Positions 1-11,346 of a stretch of 64,000 nucleotides of DNA are shown here, one piece after another. The position numbers and the translations under genes are program-made. Source of the stretch: Moniliella sp. 'wahieum' (taxonomy: Eukaryota; Basidiomycota; Moniliellomycetes; Moniliellales; Moniliellaceae). Numbering within the stretch: the first letter of the stretch is position 1; the number at the start of each line of letters is the position of its first letter. The notes beneath the pieces were generated by a model. That model was not told the origin of the DNA, searched no databases, and was given only the letters and a program-made list of their open reading frames with translations. The stretch lies in contig RSEE01000063.1 of the NCBI GenBank assembly GCA_003971905.1, positions 62,001 through 126,000 on the forward strand, written 5' to 3'.

Positions 1-2
1 GG

Positions 3-2138
3 AACTGTGTCCTGTTTATTGTCAAGTGTCTCGAGGCTTTCTATCCCGAGTCTTGGCGTATTTACCTTTACGCTGCTCCCTGGATCTTCTCGGGGATCTG
101 GAAAGTCCTCTCGCCGTTGCTGGACCCGGTGGTGCGGTCCAAGATTGTATTTGTCAAGACGGCGCGTGACTTTGCAGACCGCATCCCCCCGAACGCCTGA
201 TCGAAGAAGTAGGCGGTAAAGCAGTGGATTCGTTCACCTTCCTTGAGCCCGTTGGGGGGAGAACGATGCGCAGCTGGACACGGCCGAACGCGACCGGCTT
301 GTCGCAGCGTACATGGAGCTGGCCGATCAGTTTGAAGCGGCGACGCTTCGCTGGATCGAAACCAAGGGGAAAGACCCGGAGGTGGTGAAAGAACGCGCGC
401 TGCTCAAGCGCAAGTTGCGTGTAGCAGCGTTTGACAAGATGCCCTATGTACGCGGCAAGACGATCTACCACCGTCAAGGCACCCTCGATGGCTTGGGCCG
501 AGTCACCTGGGTGTACAAGACCAAGGACGGCCAGTTTGCTGCGCCACGTGATTGGACGACGGGATCACTATGCCACGTTGCTCCGGGAAATCAATGAGTT
601 GGAAGCTGGCGCGTCCGTGGCCGAGGTGGAGCGTAAGACGGAATCGGCCATTGCCCAACGTGACTGGTTGACGCTCTATGGCGACGCGTATGCCGCTCAT
701 GAATTGAAGGTGTGCCTTTGGACCGCGCCGCGGCCAAGCCCAGCAGCATTCGGCTCCGGCCGCTGCGTCTGCGCATAAACGTCATCGCGCGGGCAAGCAC
801 CACCACCACTCCCATCCTGCCGGGCAGAATGGCGGGGTGTGCTGCGGCAGCGGCAGGTGCTGCGGTAGGTGCAGCAGGTGGGTACGCAGCTGCGTCCTCT
901 CCCTATGCCGGACAGGGACGTTCCGAGACAAGTCCTGTGCGGGAAGACTGGACGAACGACATGGAAGCGCGATCGGGATCGTTGTCGTTGGCGCATCGAA
1001 ACTCGTCGGGTACAGCGCCCACGGATCCAGCTTGGACCGACCGGTCCACCCCGCCGCCGAAGCAGCCTGACGTGCAGAAAACGCGCTCGATGCCCGTGAT
1101 CCAAGCCAAGCCAGCTGTGCCGGCGGCCGGCGGGTTGGGCTGGTTTGGTACGCACGAATCGGAAGACGGATACACTTCGTCGGAAGATATGTTTTTCGAT
1201 ACGACGGAAGCGCACATGGACGATTTGGCGCGTGCGCGCGCCTATGTGCCTCCCGGACACGCCAATGCCGCATCAGGCCGCACACGGTTAAACGCAGCAC
1301 CACCGCGACCGTCGCAGCCGTCATTCCTCCACCGGGGACCAGGCACGTTTGCCGATGACTTGGCTTCCTCCCAGCTTGGGACACGGACCCCTCGCGCTCT
1401 GGCTTCGTTGCCCGCATGCCGTCGGCCAGCGACCGCTCGGGCGATGACGGTCGTTCAGCGCGCGCTCGGGCGGCGCCAGGTCGGGACGTCGGTCCATGGG
1501 CGGCCGTTCGGGCGGCGGCCGTTCGGCAGGCGGTCGGTCCGACATGGGCCGGTCGGATGCTGGAGGTCGGACGCGGGGCGGTCGGATGCAGGTCGTTCTG
1601 TGGGCGGACGGTCGGATGCGGGACGTTCCTTCGGCGGAGTCGGAAGACTGCGTGGTCCGAGCGAGTTTGGTCGTCGTTCGTACCGTTCCCATCATGGTGG
1701 ATACAATGAGTACGGTGCACCGTCTCGCTACTCGTCCTACTCTGGCCCGATGCGCGTGACGGCGGGTCGGCCGGCTTGGCCGCCTCGCCTGGGTCGGCGG
1801 TGCAGCTGTACGGCGGCTCGTACCACTACGCCCCGGGTTCGTACGATCGGCATGCCAGTACGCTCGACACGGACGATTTGGCGTTACTCTATCCTGCTAA
1901 TGGGACGCACCAGTCTCGGGGCAAACGGCGCGGCGCTGCGTGCAAGGCGCGTCCGTCTTGTTTTCTCCTACTTCCCGCGCAGCCAGTTCCACCCCGGCCT
2001 TGGGGTTGCGTGAAGGTGAGGGTGAGGGCAGGCTATCCCGGCCAATTCACCCCGTCCCTCCGCGAAGGCCGCAAGAAGAACCCTCGCTGCGTGCCGTGTC
2101 TCGGGCGTGCTGCGCGCTTAGGCTCAGGCGCTAGCTAG
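3..2138 (+). CDS. CRAL-TRIO (Sec14/CSR1-type) lipid-transfer protein, 5' partial
   Basis: The gene enters from the left edge, so its N-terminus is missing. The first 60 residues are the end of a CRAL-TRIO lipid-binding fold, with the family hallmark APWIFSGIWK followed by a DPVV...KIVF segment. A post-domain helix (from about 313) and the segment PYVRGKTIYHRQG resemble fungal CSR1-type phosphatidylinositol-transfer proteins; this part ends near 780. A Ser/Gly/Arg/Tyr-rich tail of about 400 residues follows, including a poly-Ala/Gly stretch and an acidic patch (EDGYTSSEDMFFDTTE). Such proteins exchange phosphatidylinositol or other lipids between membranes. The frame changes at a C6 run (185-190), at a G6 run (254-259) and again near 545 and 830, while conserved residues continue across each break. 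The stop at 2136-2138 is the likeliest end; the tail's frame is uncertain. The family call is firm and the exact orthologue is not. Confidence 0.8.
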
Positions 2139-2914
2139 ATCTCCCGGACAAGCTGCAAATAAGCTGCAACTGCAACTAAAAAACTCCTCCGCCTCTCCCG
2201 GTCCGGTCCTGGTCTGGTCTGGTCTGGTCGGTGGCCTGTCCGGCCTGGTCCGGGCTACCGTCTCAACAAATGATCGTCTCGTCCCTTGCTCTTTTAACCT
2301 TACCCTACCTTCCTTTCCCTTACTACCTCTTGCAGCGGGCTTATTATGGGTTCCCGTTTGCCGTTGGGTAGTAAAGGGAAGGGCTACCGGTTGGGTCCGT
2401 CTCTCGCTACCTTTATTATCTCCAATTGTTCAATTTCCCTCTTCCCTACCTCCACCTAAACCCCCTCCGGTCGTCTCGCTCCACCTCTCCCTCGTATCGT
2501 CCCCTGTTCTCCCCACGCTCTCCCCATCATGTGCGTATATGCGTGCTAATGCTCTTCGTCCCTATTCCGTTTCCGTTTTTCGTATTCCGTAATCCTGGTT
2601 CTTTTTTCTTCGTTCCTGTAGTACGACTTGTTCCTTGTTGCGTGTTCGGGTATGTCGTGTCTGTGTCTGTCCATGCATGTCGCTCGCAACCCGGGACCCA
2701 GCCCCTCGGCAACCCCCCCACAGCGCCCGACCAGGTCCCGCACCGCTGGGGGTACGAAGACCATGGCGGGCCTTCGGGAACCCCCCCCCTCCTCTTCGCC
2801 CTCTCCCCCGCTGGCGGTTATGGTGACGGTTACTATGTTTGCGTCTCGGTGGTTGACAATAGGTCTGAGACCCCTCTGTATACAAATTGAATATGGCTGG
2901 CTCCTTGTTCGATT

Positions 2915-2931
2915 ATGCATGATGCATGATG
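2915..2931. repeat. Heptad palindrome array (ATGCATG x2.4)
   Basis: Two exact ATGCATG units plus ATG in a 7-base step. ATGCAT is a perfect six-base palindrome and the seventh base is a spacer. It belongs to the dispersed heptad family described in the findings. Confidence 0.85.
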
Positions 2932-3380
2932 GGCGCTCGGCGATCCTATTGAACTCAGAACTCAACTCAGTACTCACTCAGAACTCAATGTCCTCAGTCC
3001 TGGTTGAGGATCACTCGCACGCACTTGTCACAACTACTAAAGACTCGGAGAGGAGAACAGAGAAGAATCCATGCGACCAACTAACTTTGGCTGCCAGTAG
3101 ACATCAGATTCAGACCTAAGACCTACAGCACTTGTCTTCACCCAGCAAGCACTTCGTACTCCGCCCTCACCAAGTCACTATAGTAGACACTGCGAGTGCA
3201 TCTTAATTCGGGATCGGTATATGGGACTGACACCTCTACCTCTACCTCTGCCCACCTCCTACACGCAGTCCAATACGCAGCACGCAGAAGGTGCTGAATG
3301 GGCATACTCGGTCATCGATCATCCTCTTAGCTCGAATCGAGAATCGAGCCGGACACACAAGGCGCACAACAGCAAGCACT

Positions 3381-3512
3381 GAGACCCAAGGCCAAGACCC
3401 AAGACCAAGACCAAAAGTCAAGACCAAAAGTCAAGACCAGTAAGTCAAGTCCCAAGGTCAGGTCAAGACCCAAAAGTCAAGACGCAAGGTGAAGATGCAA
3501 GGTCAAGACGCC
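3381..3512. repeat. Degenerate tandem repeat of CAAGAC / AAAGTCAAGAC words
   Basis: The words CAAGACC, AAAGTCAAGACC and CAAGGTCAAGAC recur about a dozen times in 130 bases with an irregular step. It lies just downstream of the CMC1 stop and may be transcribed as its 3' end. No protein is supported here. Confidence 0.7.
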
Positions 3513-3550
3513 ATGCGCTCACGCGTTTCGCGGTTGAGTGTGGGAACCGG

Positions 3551-4095
3551 TTACTCGGATGAGATGCCCTGTTCCCGAGCAATGATCGCTTTGCGGATCT
3601 TTTCGCGCGTCTCGTCGTTGTTGCTGGAGCAGGCCGGGGCAGGCAAAAGCAAGGGCGAAAAGGGAAACAGGCAAGGCAAAGTGGGAGAAGAGGGAAGGAG
3701 GGGAGAAAGGAGAGAAGAGGGAAAGAAGGAAAGAAGGGAGAGAAGGAGAAGGAGGAGAGACAGGGGGGTCAGCACACTTGCCATACCACTTGTGCACTCT
3801 CCACAATGGAGGGAACAAAGCACACATGACGACGGCAACAGGGAAGAGCAGGGTGGGGGGAGGAGAAGAGAAGGAGCAGGACAACGAGGTCCGATGACAC
3901 GTACTACATCGCAACGCATTCCTTTACTGCTTTCCACTGCTTGGAGCAGGCCCAGGACGAGGTGACAGTGCGACCTTGGGAGCACTGGGCAAACTCACGC
4001 ACCACAGGATCGCACACGCGCAACGCAGCTTCCCGCACGGCCTTGAGCAAGTCTTCCTCCTCCAGGTTGCTCAGCACGTTTTCGCGCTTTGGCAT
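3551..4095 (-). CDS. CMC1: CMC1-like twin-CX9C mitochondrial protein
   Basis: Two exons encode about 87 residues. Exon 1 (4095-3905) starts MPKRENVLSNLEEEDLLKAV. It holds two C-X9-C pairs (CDPVVREFAQC and CSKQWKAVKEC), the helical hairpin of Mia40-imported intermembrane-space proteins. Exon 2 (3623-3551) adds YNNDETREKIRKA and ends with TAA. The intron (3904-3624, 281 nt) has a GTACGT donor, a C/T-rich body and a CAG acceptor. Splicing there continues the frame as in CMC1, whose conserved ECL..Y tail falls at the junction. CMC1 helps early assembly of cytochrome c oxidase around Cox1. The first conserved motif starts close to this ATG, which supports the start. Unlike most genes in the window it needs no frame change. 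Another CMC-family member is possible but fits less well. Confidence 0.85.
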
Positions 4096-4122
4096 GGTCA
4101 GATTGGCGACGCAGAAAGTGAA

Positions 4123-4196
4123 GGAGAGCGAGAGCGGAGAGCGGAGAGCGGAGAGCGAGAGAGAGAGAGAGCGGAGAGCGGAGAGCAGAGAGCGAA
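4123..4196. repeat. GAGAGCG / GA-rich minisatellite
   Basis: About ten copies of GAGAGCG or GAGAGCA, interrupted by a run of plain GA. It begins some 28 bases upstream of the CMC1 start codon, so on the gene's own strand it is a C/T-rich leader. Confidence 0.85.
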
Positions 4197-4997
4197 AGGT
4201 AAAGGGGGAGCAGACGATGGGCAGCACGCGGCTTGGTCCAAGCTCCAACGCCCTCGTCGGCCCAGGGTGGGGCAAGACGAAGCAACCACTAGCGAAGCCC
4301 AGCACAAGGGCGGAAGAGGATTAAAGTGGGCGGAACGCCAGTATCGGCCCACCTGAGGGTTGGACTTACCCATTTCAAAATGCACGCTTATTAGTAACCG
4401 CTTCGTTGCACGTTTTTGCCCAATCGACATGTGACACGATCATTAATCACGTTGTAATCACACTTTCCTCTCTCTTTGTGCATGCGTCGCTGGGTTTGGT
4501 ACCTTGTCTCTGCTCTGCACCCCATGCACTAAGCTCCAAGTGCCAACCCATCCACACCTTCCCTTTTTTCGGGGAGGGGAATGTGCGATGGATAGGGCTC
4601 TACTCACGCCGAGCCAGCGGACCGGGCGTTTGAGTATTTTGCTACCTACATACTAAGGACGAGCCTGAAGATGGACCAGACACGTGGTTGCACTGGGTTG
4701 AGATCTGAGAAGTGGCTAGTGGTAAGGGAGGGTGTATCGAGTATCGGAAAGGGAAGCGTTTGGAAATTGGACGGGGCATGGGGAATGGAGAAACAATGCA
4801 ATGTACACGGAAGAGACGGTAGGTCAGCGCCCAGCCTAAGGGGCTCAGGGCTTAGGAGCAGGTACATACGTCCTGGTGTGTCTCCTGGTACTACGTCCCC
4901 GCGGCGCCGATCCTATTTAGGCTGCGACTCGCCCGGAGGCCTGAGGCGCAGGTCTCAGACTCTTGTGAGAGGGCCAGGGAGCTCCGAGGAGAGGTGA

Positions 4998-5028
4998 AAG
5001 CTTGAAGCTTGAAGCTTGAAGCTTGAAG
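4998..5028. repeat. Heptad palindrome array (AAGCTTG x4.4)
   Basis: Four exact AAGCTTG units plus AAG with a 7-base step. AAGCTT is palindromic. This is one of the two longest homogeneous arrays of the family in the window. Confidence 0.9.
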
Positions 5029-5550
5029 TGCGGCTGGCGAGACTGAGGAGTCGGCGGTTTGATTTGGCTTTGGCTTCTGGTGGTCGCTTTTGGTGTTGGA
5101 CGTTAGGCCTTAGGTTGCATGGCGGGGGGAGGCAAGGGCGGGGTACCGACGACAGAGTGGGCTGTGTGACAGAGTGTGGTTGTCGTAACACACCAACGGA
5201 GGCGCCAGGAGGCACGCCGGCGGGTGCGGGCGATGTGGATGGAACAGGTACTGGCATATGTACTGACATGTGACAGCAAAGCCAAGTAAGAGTTACGCGG
5301 TAGGGACTGGGTGGATAGATGGACTGAACAATGGAATTGGAAAGCACGATTGGTTTATGATGGGGCACTGGATCTGAGCGGGAATGATGTGATCGGCTTG
5401 GCACACCCTGCTCCACCAGGGCACCACGTCTGCACCGGCCTTATCATGCACATGCACTCTGCTTGTGTCCGCCGGGAGCCACTGCCGCCGGGGTTGAGTG
5501 GGCGGCCCGCGGCCAGGGAGCGTGGCGCAGCACTGGTGCAGCGCTGGTGC

Positions 5551-5590
5551 CTGCCAGTGCCCGCCAGTGCCTGCCAGTGCCTGCCCCTCC
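5551..5590. repeat. Decamer tandem repeat (CTGCCAGTGC)
   Basis: Three decamers differing at one base (CTGCCAGTGC, CCGCCAGTGC, CTGCCAGTGC) are followed by a decayed fourth copy. Confidence 0.8.
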
Positions 5591-6093
5591 GATAGACAGT
5601 GGTACGCGAGTGTGGCTGCACTGGCCGGCACAGCGCAGCAGACCGCATTGCTCTAGGGATCGGCGCTCAGCCTGAGCGATCAGGTGCCGAGGACGTGAGG
5701 AGCACTCTGTACGTACGCCGTGCTATAGCGCTCAACGTACTCGGGTCCTCGGCATGCACGACCCAGGACCAGCACCACACCACTCGGCCCCTGCAGCACA
5801 TGCCCGACGCAAGGGGCACACTCACCCCGTGCGTGCCTTGCTTGCACCCTCGCCATGCCGTCGGACCAAACATACATGTATTGCTTGCTGCATGTAACAG
5901 CATTCAGCATCCAGCTCCAAGCTCCAACCTGTTTGCCACTGCCCCATCCGCCCCGCCCCGTCCCGTTTCCTCTCCGTCCCCATCCCCATCCCCATCGCCA
6001 CCTCCTCGCTCCCATCTGCTCTCCTCTCCACGTCCGGGCGTTTCCCCTCCTCCTTCCCACCCCTCTCCATCTACGCCGTGGCGCCCTCTCGCA

Positions 6094-7510
6094 ATGCGTC
6101 CCTCCGTCCTGCGACCCCTAGCAGCCGTCCTTGCCCTCGGCACGCTGGCCGCCACCGCGTCCCCTGCTCATACCTCACCCCACACTCACTTGGCCGCCGC
6201 GATGCATCCACCGTCATGTCGGGCGGCACTAGTAACGAGGGCGAAGATCACAACCCCGTGTCTGTCCCCGCCGGATCCGTTCTCACCTCCCTTCCCGTTG
6301 GCACGTCCGGCGACCAAATTGCCGTCTTTTGGTCTACGCGCTCCTCCAACCAGCTTGCCCAGCAGGCCTTTGTCATGATCCACGGCCGCATTCGCAATGG
6401 CAACCAGTACTGGCAGACAATGGAGAATGCGCTGGTGAGCGCGATCAATGCCAGTTACCCTGGCGCGAGCCCCCACTCGATCGTCACTGCGCCTCAGTAC
6501 TACTCTACCATATTCAATTCCGGTGAGTATGCCAAGAATGAGCTTGCCTGGGCCGACGTCAACGCGTGGCAAGCTGGAGAAATCGCTACGCACCCACAGG
6601 GAACCGCGCGTCGTCGGCCTTCGATGTACTGGATGCGTTTGTCGCTGAATTCAGCAACAAGACCAAGTACCCTGCGATGAAAAATGTCACGCTGGTAGGC
6701 CATGGTGGTGGCGGCCAGTTGATGCAGCGCTACGCTGTCGTGGGTAACGACCCGCCTTCGGACGTTCATGTCAGGTACATTTATGGAGATCCTTCTTCCA
6801 GTTTGTACTTTACCCAAGACCGTCCGGCCGTCGACCCTTCGATCGCCAACAAGACCAGTTGCCCTTGGTTTGATTATTGGCGCTACGGCTTTACCAACTT
6901 GACGGACGTGATGCCCCGGGGCAGCAAGACACCGATTGAGTACTTTGCCCAGTACACCCGCCGCGATGTGGTCTCCATGATTGGGTACCAGGATGTGGAT
7001 GCGTCAGGAGACCAGTACTGCATGGCCAAACTGCAAGGCGGAAATAAACGTCGGGATCGTAACTTGGCCTATTGGAAGTACATCAATACTCTGGCCCGGA
7101 CCGACTTTGACATGACCGGTTTCAATGCTACGTACCCGCCTTGCCTGATTGGAGCAACGTCACGCACCATACCATTGCACATCGGTTGATTGTCATTGAA
7201 CAGGCGGATCACGATCCTAACTTGGTCTTTGGCTCCGACGAAGGTCGCGCCGCCCTCTTCTCCTCTTCCACGCTCCCTACTGGATGGCGTCCCGTAGGAT
7301 GGAGCTCATCCCCCAACACCACCAGTTCCAGCTCGCCTGTTTCCCCCCAGCCGGCAGGAGGGACGACCCAGACCAATCCTTCTCCTCCTCCTCCCCCTCG
7401 GACCCAACCCAACTTCATTCCAGTGGGCAGCCACCTCACCCCCTCTATTGCTCTCCCTACTTCTCACCATCTTGGTCTTGGCCGCTACCGCAACGGCAGG
7501 GCTCTTCTAG
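6094..7510 (+). CDS. Secreted, probably GPI-anchored alpha/beta-hydrolase-like protein
   Basis: The chosen ATG opens a signal peptide (MRPSVLRPLAAVLALGTLAA...). The body follows: AFVMIHGRIRNGNQYW, the hydrolase-like strand VTLVGHGGGGQLMQRYAVVG, and a C-terminal half rich in Asn-X-Ser/Thr sites (NKT, NLT, NAT, NVT). The usual nucleophile elbow G-X-S-X-G reads GHGGG here, so the catalytic serine is absent and a classical esterase mechanism is unlikely. The last residues in the correct frame are a Ser/Pro/Thr-rich linker and a hydrophobic tail (PLLLSLLLTILVLAA) just before TAG at 7508-7510, as expected for GPI attachment at the cell surface. Frame changes occur near 6170, 6590 and 7135 and in the tail. 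The biochemical role is unknown; the fold call rests on the elbow and the surrounding pattern. Confidence 0.72.
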
Positions 7511-8644
7511 TCTGCTGCACTGCCTGCGTATGACATGATCCGTATGATGGGTCGGCTAAGTTGGTTCACCTCTATATGTGTCTCCTGTACTGTCCCCCAC
7601 TCTTTCTTTTTTCTTGTTTCGCCCCTCAATTGTACTCTTGCCACGGATCTTTCCTTTTCTTGCTTTTCATTTGTTGCTCGGATCGCACATGTGTCCCTGG
7701 GCTTACTATAGGATGGTTCCCACCTTGGTATGCTAATGCTATGTTCTTCGCCCTGCAAGTGGAGTCCCGGTTCCGGCGAGGCCTCCTGCGGGCTGAGCGA
7801 GGGAGAGCCTCGCCTGTCGTAGAATTAAAGTGGAAAGAGACCCCTCCTGCTGGCCCTGGAGCAAGTGACCCAAAAGCATACGGCGTATTCGATCAGACGC
7901 CAGCGCTTCACAATGTTCCTCCCGCCACTCCATCTGCTTCCAATTGACACGTGAGTGATAGCCGCGATGAGAGAGGGTATATACGGAGGAGCGGGTGGTA
8001 GACGACATATGCGAGCTATATGTGAGCTACATATGACCTGCGAGGTGTGAGCTGTGAACGTACTGAACGCTCAGCAGAACTGTGAGCCTGTGAGCTGTGT
8101 GCGATGAACATGAACCCCCTGGACCCACTCCAACTCGCCTCTTCTGAGGCGGTGTGCTGAGGCTCAGATTGGTGACCTTGGCGCTGCCCGCTGCGACACC
8201 TGTTCCAATCCAGCGCCCGAGGGCATATCGATTCCCCACACATGATATTCGCCACCGCCTCGTGACTAAATCGAATATCGATGGCGGGGTTAATCGTTAA
8301 TCGATAATCGGGGCATCCGGTTGGCCAGGGCACGTGACTAGGGGCGGACACGAATGTTGGCCACGTGACCCCGTGCGGAGCGCACACGAGTTGCTGTTGG
8401 CGTTTTGTTCCAGCGTCGGCCGGCCGAGTCAAACAGCAGTGAAGCTTGAAGCTGGCGGCCGCTCGGCGTCTCCACCGTCTACTTGGAGCTTGACCCTTCC
8501 CCTGCCCACGCACGGCCCAAGCGACCCTCACTCGTGCTTCCCTTCGCTTCGCTTTCCTCCTTCCTCCCCATCGCACCATCCACCACCCGCGCCACCGTAC
8601 TCCCCACCGTACTCCCCGCCGTGCTGCCTGCCGTGCTGCCTGCC
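7511..8644. other. Intergenic region
   Basis: The first 150 bases are T/C-rich and look like a 3' untranslated region. Near 7980-8040 are ATATG/AGCTATATG words, and at 8290 three TTAATCG-type heptads. The run from 8480 to the 8645 start is strongly C/T-rich, as ahead of other genes here. No protein is supported. Confidence 0.5.
8290..8310. repeat. Heptad array (TTAATCG, TTAATCG, ATAATCG)
   Basis: Three 7-base units differing only in the first base. The palindrome is less perfect than in the other arrays, but the step and the ATCG core match. Confidence 0.65.
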
Positions 8645-10859
8645 ATGTCCGTCCCGACCTTCTACCCACCTTTCCCCGCCGAGCGCACGCCTACCGCCCC
8701 ATCGTCTGCGCCTGCGCCAGCCCAGCAAGCCACCGCGGTAGCACGCCTAGTCACCGCCGCTGCTGCCCACGCGCTCTATGCCAAGTCCCAGCTCGGTGCG
8801 CCGGTACATGCTTTGCGCCGCGCACAAGCACGCGCCACTCGCTCCTCTCCCCCTCGTCCCAATCCCAATCCCAATCCCACCCTCCGCCCCGACCCCGACC
8901 CGGCGTCCCTCCCGGTTTCTGTCCCGGTGTCTGTCGCCCGCCCCCTGGCCCGCCCGGGCACACGAGCAGCCAAGGGCAAACATGTGTTGCGCAAGGAGGT
9001 ACGTTGGATTTTGTCCCTTCCCCCTTTTTTGGATCGAAAGCGACCCCCCCCCCCTTTCTCTTCCTATGTTCCTTTTCCTTTTCCTCTTCCTCATCCTCCG
9101 TGCTGACTGACTGTACGCAACGTGCCGTTTGGTTTGGTTTGGTTTGGTTTGGTTGCAGCTTCTGGAAACGTTAGATTTGCTCGAATCCACCTTGGCGACG
9201 GCGTTTGAGGCCGGACTGCGCGCCTGCCCCGACGAGCAACAAGTCGACATTGCGTTTCTGTTTGGACCGGGACTGCTGTTCCCCAAACAACTGTTTGGCA
9301 TCACCATTGTGCTTCCGACTTTGGCCTCGGCCCGCTCGGCGTCTACCAAGTCCAAGTCCAAGTCCAAGTCCAGCGGCTTGGGGTCGGGCTTGGGGTCCGG
9401 ATTGGCCGTCAAGCCCAAGCCACCCCTGCAGGCCAAAGGCGAGAGCTGGACCAAGACCGACTCAAACTGATCGAGCGCCGCTTTTTGGCTTTTTTAGTTG
9501 AACACGATACGGGCATGGAAGAGGAGGAGGAGGATGTGTCGATGGGTACAGGTGCGGGTACGGGTACGGGGAGGTCCCAGGTGGACTCGGTACCCCCCCC
9601 AACCCTGTCTTTCTCTCCCACCCTTCTTGCGACAGGATCAAAAAGCGCGCAATGAAGTGCCATGTGACGTTGGGCGCTAGTCCTGCTTTTGTCCATGCGG
9701 CCCTGGCCGCTCAAGCGGAACAGCAACCTACCCCCACCAGCCCACCAACGTGGGTGTTCAAGCCGGCGTTTCATCCCCGTGGCTTGGATCACCTTTTTGT
9801 CCCTCCTACCCTGCCCCTAGGCCTTCCCTAGGCCTTCCCCTAGGCCTACCTCCACCCCTGCGCCTTCTTCTCCCCCCGTCCCTCGACCTCTCGCCCTCCC
9901 CACCCTCCATCCGCCCCACCCCTCCCCCACCACTCGAGCCCACTCCGCCCCCCCCTTGCCCCAGCTAGGCCCAGACTTGGACTTTCCCATACCCCTACCC
10001 CCACCCCTACATGCACATGCACATGCACATGCACATGCACATGCACATACTCTTCCTCCAGAACCAGCACCAGCATCTGCACTGACCCCCATCCGTTGCA
10101 CCTCGCCTTCATCCGTACCTTCCAGCCCTCATGTGCGCGGTTCCCCTTCCCCTTCTCGGTCTGGGTCTGGGTCTGGGTCTGGGTCTGGGTCTAGGTCCCG
10201 TTCCCGCTCGGGTTCTGGCTCTGGCTGGATCATGCACCACGGCGCCCCCCAGTGACCTGCCTGTACCCAACGTACCTGCCCAGCTCGCACGGACTTCGCC
10301 TTCCCCCTCGCGCTCGTCTAGCTCCATCTCTTGGTCAGGCGTGGTAGTTGGTGCCCGCTCGACTTCTACCTTTACCTCTGCCTCTGGTTCTGGTTCTGGT
10401 TCTGCTTTGGCCTCTACCCTCGCCCACCCACGCCTGCCTCCACATCCACCTACACCACCACCACCAACCTACTCCTCCACCCCTCGCTCCACCCCGCTGC
10501 GCCGCGCCCCCACCGCATGTCCACAAACGTACCATGGCAGTCCAAGTGGCGTCCCACTGGGCTCGTCCCCGCCTCCCTCCGAACCGGGCTCCACTTCCAT
10601 GTCAACCTCCATGTCCGCCTCCGTGTCTACTTCGGTTTCAGCGTCGGTTTCGGCCCATACACGTGTGCATGCTCATCGTTCTTCTGTCGCCCCCAAGCGA
10701 CGCGGTGGGTTGCGCAAATCCCGAGGTCCTCTCTGTGGCCGCATGCGCGTCGATTTGCGCCCCGATCGCGGTCTCGGGCCGGTCGCGGTCCCGGCCCGGT
10801 CCCCCTTCGTCTCCCATCTACCGCGACGCCGGTTGCGAGGGCGAGGGCGATTGTGGTGA
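8645..10859 (+). CDS. Uncharacterised protein with long Ser/Pro/Arg/His low-complexity tail
   Basis: I do not recognise this protein. It starts MSVPTFYPPFPAERTPTAP. A possibly folded N-terminal region includes KHVLRKE and, after an intron, LLETLDLLESTLATAFEAGL and AFLFGPGLLFPKQLFGITIVLP; further on come KLIERRFLAFLVEHDTG with an acidic run, then MKCHVTLGASPAFVHAALAAQ. The first intron is 8999-9158 (GTACGT donor, CAG acceptor). A second, about 57 nt from 9590 to a CAG near 9646, is likely. From about 9790 the sequence is low complexity: His-Ala and Ser-Gly repeats, STSMSTSMSASVSTSVS and a basic patch KRRGGLRKSRG. The folded part is split by frame changes. The Arg/Ser-rich tail could bind RNA or lie in the nucleus, but that is a guess. 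The end at 10859 is uncertain. Confidence 0.5.
10011..10048. repeat. Hexamer microsatellite (ATGCAC)n in coding DNA
   Basis: About six ATGCAC units. In the likely frame they encode alternating His and Ala. The step is six, so the protein frame is preserved whatever the copy number. Confidence 0.85.
10157..10195. repeat. Hexamer microsatellite (GGTCTG)n in coding DNA
   Basis: About six GGTCTG units encode Ser-Gly repeats in the tail of the uncharacterised protein. Like the ATGCAC block it has a frame-neutral step. Confidence 0.85.
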
Positions 10860-11346
10860 AGGTTGTGGTGATGGTTGTGGTGCCGGTCCTCCTCTTGCTT
10901 CAGACGTGGCGCCCCCTCGCGCGTGGGCCATGTTCCTCCCCCCCTCGTCGGCGGGGGAGTGGGGCTGTAGTACGCGCGCCAAGCCAAGTGAGGAAGGGGT
11001 GCGGGGATGGTTAGCCTAATGGATAGGATCGATAAGAACATCGTTTCGTACTGAGTACCATGGCGCACACGTACGCAGCCATCTATATACAGGGACAAGG
11101 GAATGGGATGCCGGTCTCCGTAGCTACCACTTGTCCTCTCCGATCTCCATCTCCGCTTGATCAGCTGCAGGGATTGGTCGTAGCCCCACCGCATCACGTG
11201 ACCAGCCCAGCGGCACATGAACGGTTCAATTCCCCCGGCGGAAGTGCACCGCGGCCATTCCGCCCCGTGCCGAAGATTTTTGCCCAGGACGCGGAGCAGC
11301 AGCCGGCCAAGGCCACCGCCCATCGGTCGTCCGCTGGTCGCCCACC

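Larger units (their letters stand above)
2139..3550. other. Intergenic region, pyrimidine-rich then repeat-bearing
   Basis: No gene is supported here. The left half is C/T-rich with GGTCT iterations near 2205-2230 and probably holds the 3' untranslated region of the lipid-transfer gene. The right half has an ATGCATG heptad pair at 2915, ACTCAG-like words at 2951-2992 and a degenerate CAAGAC repeat leading up to the CMC1 stop. Confidence 0.5.
4096..6093. other. Intergenic region between CMC1 and the hydrolase-like gene
   Basis: Upstream DNA of both flanking genes. It holds a GAGAGCG minisatellite close to the CMC1 start, an AAGCTTG heptad array, a decamer repeat, an AGGCCTG word near 4940 and a C/T-rich stretch just before the 6094 start. 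I see no conserved protein or tRNA. Confidence 0.5.

Noticed and set aside
782-1720. A 312-codon open frame on the minus strand across the lipid-transfer gene tail
   Set aside because: Low-complexity Arg/Pro/His sequence mirrored from the GC-rich plus-strand gene; no motif.
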